Shown here: piece after piece, positions 35,133-39,538 of the stretch
Numbering within the stretch: position 1 is the stretch's first letter
How the letters are laid out: every line of letters begins with the position of its first letter
Assembly: GCA_019429275.1 (NCBI GenBank)
Contig: JAHYJC010000042.1
Span: forward strand, 1-39,538
DNA length: 39,538 nucleotides
Direction of reading: 5' to 3'
DNA from: Lentimicrobium sp.
GTDB lineage: Bacteria > Bacteroidota > Bacteroidia > Bacteroidales > Lentimicrobiaceae
The notes under the pieces: model-generated
Told to the model about the DNA's origin: nothing
Seen by the model: the letters and a program-made list of their open reading frames with translations, nothing else
The model's database searches: none
Program-made: the position numbers and the translations under genes

Positions 35133-35996
35133 ATGAAAGGAATTATTCTTGCAGGCGGCTCAGGTACCAGGCTTCATCCTTTAACGCTTGCAGTGAGCAA
35201 ACAGCTGATGCCTGTTTACGATAAGCCAATGATTTATTATCCTTTATCGGTGCTGCTGATGGCAGGAATCAATGAAGTGCTGATTATTTCTACACCTTAC
35301 GACCTGCCGAATTTTGAAAAGCTGCTCGGCGATGGAAGCCTGCTTGGATGCAAATTCAGCTACGTAGCCCAGCATGTGCCAAACGGACTGGCTCAGGCCT
35401 TTGTTCTGGGCGCTGATTTTATTGGCGATGACGATGCCGCGCTTATTCTTGGCGATAATATTTTCTACAGTTCGGGACTTCAGAACCTGCTCAATGGATG
35501 TCAGAAACCTGAAGGCGGCATTGTGTTTGCCTATCATGTATCCGATCCTGAGCGCTACGGAGTTGTTGAATTTGACAACTCCGGCAAAGCCATCTCTATT
35601 GAGGAAAAACCAAAACAACCAAAATCAAATTATGCTGTTCCCGGATTGTACTTTTACGACAACAGCGTGGTTGAGGTTGCCCGGAATATTAAGCCCAGTG
35701 CACGCGGCGAATACGAAATTACAGATATCAACCGGCATTATCTTGAAAATGGTAATCTTCAGGTAAAGGTAATGAGTAGGGGAACTGCCTGGCTCGATAC
35801 CGGAACTTTCGGCTCGCTTTTGCAGGCTTCGCAATTTGTTGAGGTTATTGAAACCCGCCAGGGATTGAAGATCGGTTGTATCGAAGAAGTCGCCTTTCGC
35901 ATGGAGTTTATCAACAGGCTGCAATTGCAGGAACTGGCCAAACCCTTGCTCAAGAGCGGTTATGGTGATTACCTGATGCGTATTTCTGAATACTAA
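35133..35996 (+). CDS. rfbA: Glucose-1-phosphate thymidylyltransferase
   Basis: Makes dTDP-glucose from glucose-1-phosphate and dTTP, the first step to dTDP-L-rhamnose and other deoxysugars for O-antigen or surface glycans. The 287 residues are typical for RfbA/RmlA. Signatures are [18 protein letters not shown] (nucleotide loop), [26 protein letters not shown] with metal-binding D108, and the sugar-binding EKP and [10 protein letters not shown] segments. It starts 11 bp after the exporter gene and ends 18 bp before the prenyl synthase gene, so the three are probably one transcript. The usual rfbBCD partners are not in the window. Confidence 0.96.
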   Translation: MKGIILAGGSGTRLHPLTLAVSKQLMPVYDKPMIYYPLSVLLMAGINEVLIISTPYDLPNFEKLLGDGSLLGCKFSYVAQHVPNGLAQAFVLGADFIGDDDAALILGDNIFYSSGLQNLLNGCQKPEGGIVFAYHVSDPERYGVVEFDNSGKAISIEEKPKQPKSNYAVPGLYFYDNSVVEVARNIKPSARGEYEITDINRHYLENGNLQVKVMSRGTAWLDTGTFGSLLQASQFVEVIETRQGLKIGCIEEVAFRMEFINRLQLQELAKPLLKSGYGDYLMRISEY

Positions 35997-36014
35997 TGCT
36001 TTCAAAGCAATTAT

Positions 36015-36989
36015 ATGCTTACCACCGATCAATTACTCGACAAAATAAGGCAGGCCATAAACCAACTTCCGGTTTACGGTGATCCTGCCGGTCTTTATGA
36101 GCCCATTTCATACACCCTCAATCAGGAAGGTAAAAGGCTCAGACCACTGCTGGCGCTGTTGTCGGCTCAAACCTTTGGCGGTAATCCCGATGAGGCTTTA
36201 CCGGCAGCCATTGCCATTGAAATTTTTCACAATTTCACCCTTCTGCACGATGACATCATCGACGAAGCCCCCCTCAGGCGAGGCCGCGAAACGGTGTATA
36301 AAAAGTGGAATATTAACACGGCCATTCTTTCGGGCGATACCATGTTTGCCATTGCTTATGGACAATTATCGGCCAGCAACCCTTCAAAACTGCCTGCCCT
36401 GATGAAAATTTTCACCCAAACTGCCATCGAAGTTTGTGAAGGCCAGCAATATGATATTGAATTTGAGACTTCCGGCAATGTCAGCATTGATTCCTATATC
36501 AATATGATACGGCTAAAAACTGCTGTACTGCTAGCCGCCAGCCTGAAAATCGGGGCAATTACCGGAAACGCGTCCAAAGAAGATGCCTACAGCATCTATC
36601 GTTTCGGCGAAAAACTGGGCATTGCTTTCCAGCTTCAGGATGACCTGCTGGATGCCTTTGGCAATGAAACCCTTTTCGGCAAAAAAACCGGAGGTGATAT
36701 TCTTACCAACAAAAAGACCTATCTCTACCTGAAAGCCATTGATGTTGCCAGTGCTGCTGACGCTGCCAGCCTTAAAGATCTTTACAGCCGTCGCAACATG
36801 AACGATGAGGAAAAAATAAGCCGGGTGCTAAGTATTTTCAGAAATGCAGATATAGAAAAACTGACTGAAAGAATCATCATGGATTATTACAACGAAGCCA
36901 TTGATGAATTGCAGAAAATAAAGCCTTCCGAAGAGGCCCGGGCAGCTTTGAAAAACATTGCCGAAAGCATGTTGCTGCGAAAAAAATAG
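36015..36989 (+). CDS. Polyprenyl (isoprenyl) diphosphate synthase
   Basis: Adds isopentenyl diphosphate units to an allylic primer, all-trans, to make the chain for menaquinone or other prenyl lipids. The 324 residues carry the two aspartate-rich motifs: DDIID at 79-83 (in LLHDDIIDEAPLRRG) and DDLLD at 209-213 (in FQLQDDLLDAFGN). EGKRLRP (38-44) binds the IPP pyrophosphate. The chain length cannot be read with confidence; in Bacteroidota a long-chain (C35-C40) or farnesyl/geranylgeranyl product is possible. It is the last gene of the plus-strand run and converges with the ABC-F gene, with 50 bp between stops and no clear hairpin. Confidence 0.93.
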   Translation: MLTTDQLLDKIRQAINQLPVYGDPAGLYEPISYTLNQEGKRLRPLLALLSAQTFGGNPDEALPAAIAIEIFHNFTLLHDDIIDEAPLRRGRETVYKKWNINTAILSGDTMFAIAYGQLSASNPSKLPALMKIFTQTAIEVCEGQQYDIEFETSGNVSIDSYINMIRLKTAVLLAASLKIGAITGNASKEDAYSIYRFGEKLGIAFQLQDDLLDAFGNETLFGKKTGGDILTNKKTYLYLKAIDVASAADAASLKDLYSRRNMNDEEKISRVLSIFRNADIEKLTERIIMDYYNEAIDELQKIKPSEEARAALKNIAESMLLRKK

Positions 36990-37039
36990 AAAATAAGATT
37001 GTCTTTCCCCCGGGAATTACTTTTTTCACGTAAGAAAGC

Positions 37040-39001
37040 TCAGTTTCCCTTCTCTGCCCTTGCCTTAACCTCTTCCATTTCAGAATGGAGCAATTCCCAA
37101 CGATCCATTTCTTCGGCCAGTTGGAGCTTCAGGTCCTCATAACGCTTATAAAAAGTATCATTGCTCAGGGTATCTCCATGTTCATCGGGTGCCGCAAGTA
37201 TGTTATTCATCTTTGCAAGCTCCGATTCAATACGGTGGATTTCAGTTTCTGCTTTTTCAATGCGGGAGTTTACCTTCCTGATTTCCTTCTCCGAAAGTTT
37301 TCTTTTTTCGTAATTCAGCTTGTTTACCGATGAAACCTCTTCGGTGTTGCCTGCCTGCCGGGCCGCAGCTGCTGCATTCAACTGGTCTAGCGTACTCAAT
37401 TTTTTCTTTTCCAGAAAATCATAAACATCACCCAGGTGCTGTCGTACTTTTCCACCGCTGAATTCAAAAACTTTTTGTGTCAGCCCCTGAAGGAAATCAC
37501 GGTCGTGAGAAACGACGATGAGTGTTCCATCAAACATCAGCAAGGCATTTTTCAGGATATCTTTCGACATCATGTCGAGGTGATTGGTTGGCTCATCAAG
37601 AATCAGAAGATTAACGGGAGATAACAAGAGTTTTGCAAGGGCCAGCCTCGATTTTTCACCCCCCGATAAAACTTTCACTTTCTTTTCGGTATCCTCCCCT
37701 CCAAACAAAAAACTTCCGAGAATGGCCCTCACCTTTGGCCGGATATCTCCGACAGCCACATCGTCGATGGTCTCAAAAACAGTCCGGTCAGGATTCAGTA
37801 AATCGGCCTGATTCTGGGCATAATATCCTATCTTCACATTGTGTCCCAACTGGCATTTGCCGGTGTGTTCCAGGCCTTCGGCAATTATTTTTGCCAGTGT
37901 GGTTTTTCCTTCTCCGTTTTTTCCGACAAAAGCCACAAAGTCATTCCGCTCAAGGGCGAAATCCACTTCACTAAACACCTTATGTGTTCCGTAATACTTT
38001 GCCAGTCCGGCCGCTTCTACTACAATTTTTCCTGAAGCCGGAGCAGGCGGAAACCTGAAGTGTATCGCACTCTTGTCGATATCTTCCACCTCCACCCTGT
38101 CGATCTTATCCAGCAGCTTCATTTTAGACTGAACCTGCCTGGCTTTGGTTGCCTTATATCGGAATCGTTCTATAAATTTTTCAATATCGGCCAGTTGCTT
38201 TTGCTGATTGTTGAAAGCTGATTGCTGCTGTTCGCGAAGGCTTTCGCGCTTTTCAACATAACCCGAATAGGATGTTTTATAATCATAAATCCTGCCCAAA
38301 GTAATGTCAATGGTCCGGTTGGTTACATTATCCAGAAAAGCACGGTCGTGCGATACCACCACCACGGCACCTCTGAAAGTAAGCAGGTACTCTTCAAGCC
38401 ATTGTATGGATTCAATATCAAGGTGGTTGGTCGGCTCATCAAGCAGGAGCAGTCCGGGTTTTTGAAGCAGGAGTTTGGCAAGTTCTACACGCATGCGCCA
38501 GCCACCGCTGAATTCACTGAGTTTTCTGTCAAAATCAGGGGCTGTAAACCCCAGACCAAGCAGAACTTTCTCGGTTTCTCCGCCCATTTCATGGCCACCA
38601 AGCAATTCAAACCTGTCGTTGGTTTCGTGCAGCCGCTCAATCAATTTCATATATTCCGGGGAATCATAGTCAACATAACCAGCGATTTCCAAACTCAGCC
38701 GTTCGGCTTCAGCTTTTAGTTTGAGCACTTCATCAAAAGCCTTTAACGTCTCTTCAAGTACGGTTCCCTTGCCGGTGGTGACAATTTCCTGCGGTAAATA
38801 TCCGGTCTTAAGGTCCGATGGCTGAGAAATGCTGCCTTTTTCGGGTTGCTGTTCCCCTGTGATAATTCTGAGCAGGGTGGTTTTGCCTGCCCCGTTTTTA
38901 CCTACCAGGCCTATCCTGTCTCTCTCTGTTATCAGAAAGGATACCTCATTGAATAAATATTTTCCGGTAAAATAAACCGACAGGTTGTTGACTGAAAGCA
39001 T
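37040..39001 (-). CDS. ABC-F family ATPase
   Basis: A soluble twin-ATPase that acts on the ribosome or on DNA/RNA, not a transporter. It has 653 residues from the ATG at 38999-39001. An upstream ATG at 39055 is rejected because a TACCTTTG promoter box (39029-39036) lies between. ABC domain 1 has Walker A GKNGAGKTT, signature LSEFSGGWRMRVELAKLL and Walker B LLLLDEPTNHLD. The linker is the charged helical arm (FIERFRYKATKARQVQSKM). Domain 2 has GKNGEGKTT, LSGGEKSRLALAKLL and LLILDEPTNHLDM. A C-terminal coiled coil of about 90 residues (KLSEKEIRKVNSRIEKAE) resembles the Uup type. No membrane segment is present. The exact subfamily is not certain. Confidence 0.94.
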   Translation of the reverse strand: MLSVNNLSVYFTGKYLFNEVSFLITERDRIGLVGKNGAGKTTLLRIITGEQQPEKGSISQPSDLKTGYLPQEIVTTGKGTVLEETLKAFDEVLKLKAEAERLSLEIAGYVDYDSPEYMKLIERLHETNDRFELLGGHEMGGETEKVLLGLGFTAPDFDRKLSEFSGGWRMRVELAKLLLQKPGLLLLDEPTNHLDIESIQWLEEYLLTFRGAVVVVSHDRAFLDNVTNRTIDITLGRIYDYKTSYSGYVEKRESLREQQQSAFNNQQKQLADIEKFIERFRYKATKARQVQSKMKLLDKIDRVEVEDIDKSAIHFRFPPAPASGKIVVEAAGLAKYYGTHKVFSEVDFALERNDFVAFVGKNGEGKTTLAKIIAEGLEHTGKCQLGHNVKIGYYAQNQADLLNPDRTVFETIDDVAVGDIRPKVRAILGSFLFGGEDTEKKVKVLSGGEKSRLALAKLLLSPVNLLILDEPTNHLDMMSKDILKNALLMFDGTLIVVSHDRDFLQGLTQKVFEFSGGKVRQHLGDVYDFLEKKKLSTLDQLNAAAAARQAGNTEEVSSVNKLNYEKRKLSEKEIRKVNSRIEKAETEIHRIESELAKMNNILAAPDEHGDTLSNDTFYKRYEDLKLQLAEEMDRWELLHSEMEEVKARAEKGN

Positions 39002-39028
39002 AGATGGTAAAACTGGTAAAGATGCCTG

Positions 39029-39036
39029 CAAAGGTA
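39029..39036 (-). promoter_or_regulatory. -7 box of the ABC-F gene
   Basis: TACCTTTG on the minus strand, 28 bp before the ATG at 39001. It decides the start choice for the gene. Confidence 0.5.
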
Positions 39037-39201
39037 TCACTTTATGCCCAATCATAGCCCCGGCACTATCAGGGTCTGATTCTGCATTTACTATACATTA
39101 AAATTCAGCATCCGTCACGCAAGAACCCTGATGCGATAAAAAAGATTCGGTTTTCTACATAAACCCCTTGCGCAGCATGACCGACGACTATCATACTTTA
39201 T

Positions 39202-39438
39202 TTATATTTTCCCTTCGTGTAAATCCCAGATCGGAAAACACATTTCATAATCATTCCAGATTATATCTCCGTAATTAATTGAATAATTCTTAAATAATTT
39301 CTTGTCAAGAAATTTTCTTGTCATTGGATTTTTTGCATTCGTTAAAAAAAATGAAAAATCAATAATGCGCTCAATACCGTCAGAGAATAAAAATTTTATT
39401 TTATATTCTCCCCTGTTTTGTGCATTGCAGCACCCAGT
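39202..39438 (-). pseudogene. DUF2442-family protein remnant
   Basis: The minus-strand frame ending at the TAA 39202-39204 reads EYKIKFLFSDGIERIIDFSF, then NPMTRKFLDKKLFKNYSI, then GDIIWNDYEMCFPIWDLHEG. This is the full core of a DUF2442 protein (YKLKVxFSDG, DFxxFL, YLDxxxFKxF, GDLxWNDYExCFPIxDLY). Upstream it stays open only to 39438, where a TAA (39439-39441) intervenes and no start codon is available, so the first strand and start are lost or out of frame. DUF2442 proteins often pair with DUF4160 proteins in toxin-antitoxin-like units; a partner could lie beyond the right edge. The stretch 39056-39201 holds nothing recognisable. Confidence 0.72.
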
Positions 39439-39538
39439 TTAAAGTTTCATATTCATCAAGCGGGTCTGATTGGGCGTTGGACTTAGTAGCTTTGATTTAA
39501 TGGTTTTGGATTTAGGCAACATAAAGGTTAGCTCTTGC

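Noticed and set aside
39002-39055. Upstream ATG for the ABC-F protein
   Set aside because: A TACCTTTG promoter box lies between it and the conserved start, and the extra residues do not match the family.

Overview
The window comes from a Bacteroidota chromosome, most like Bacteroidales or a relative. The signs are: several large secreted proteins ending in Por-type (type IX secretion, T9SS) sorting domains, a FISUMP lipoprotein, a membrane-anchored AraC regulator, a GldL-like protein, the EF-G paralogue typical of the phylum, and promoters of the Bacteroidota kind (TTG, about 19 nt, TAnnTTTG) in place of the E. coli kind. No ribosomal RNA, CRISPR array, integrase or intact transposase was seen.

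Left half (1 to about 26.2 kb): an accessory region rich in broken genes. It opens with the 5' end of a class IIC group II intron (1-118, minus) placed against a hairpin. Next is a T9SS propeller pseudogene (284-2606) and an intact secreted alpha-amylase (3561-5645). Then come decayed VOC and SRPBCC genes, a lipoprotein, a DUF1761 pseudogene, and three large minus-strand surface proteins (M6 protease, laminin-B-like protein, FISUMP lipoprotein). A membrane AraC regulator follows, with its frame broken in a run of ten T.

Centre (16.6 to 19.85 kb): a tRNA-Asn locus that looks like an insertion hotspot. Two copies of a GIY-YIG nuclease gene, identical in DNA over about 310 bp, sit between tRNA-Asn fragments. 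The last codons of each copy are read from the D-arm of a tRNA-like sequence. Between the copies lies a Fic AMPylase gene with two palindromic operators, itself flanked by imperfect 40-bp direct repeats, and a frameshifted GldL-like gene. The intact tRNA-Asn(GTT) with its own promoter is at the right edge (19748-19821). This locus is the best candidate in the window for something undescribed.

Right half (about 26.5 to 39.0 kb): ordinary, intact housekeeping genes. They are a PfkB-type kinase, an EF-G paralogue whose catalytic His is Phe, an Old Yellow Enzyme, a 2-hydroxyacid dehydrogenase, a tight plus-strand run (RND/MMPL exporter, rfbA, polyprenyl synthase) and an ABC-F ATPase. A DUF2442 remnant lies at the right edge.

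At least eight genes are broken. Several carry more than one lesion, so decay is more likely than sequencing error for those. Lesions that are single homopolymer indels (AraC regulator, GldL-like gene) could be real, phase-variable, or assembly errors.
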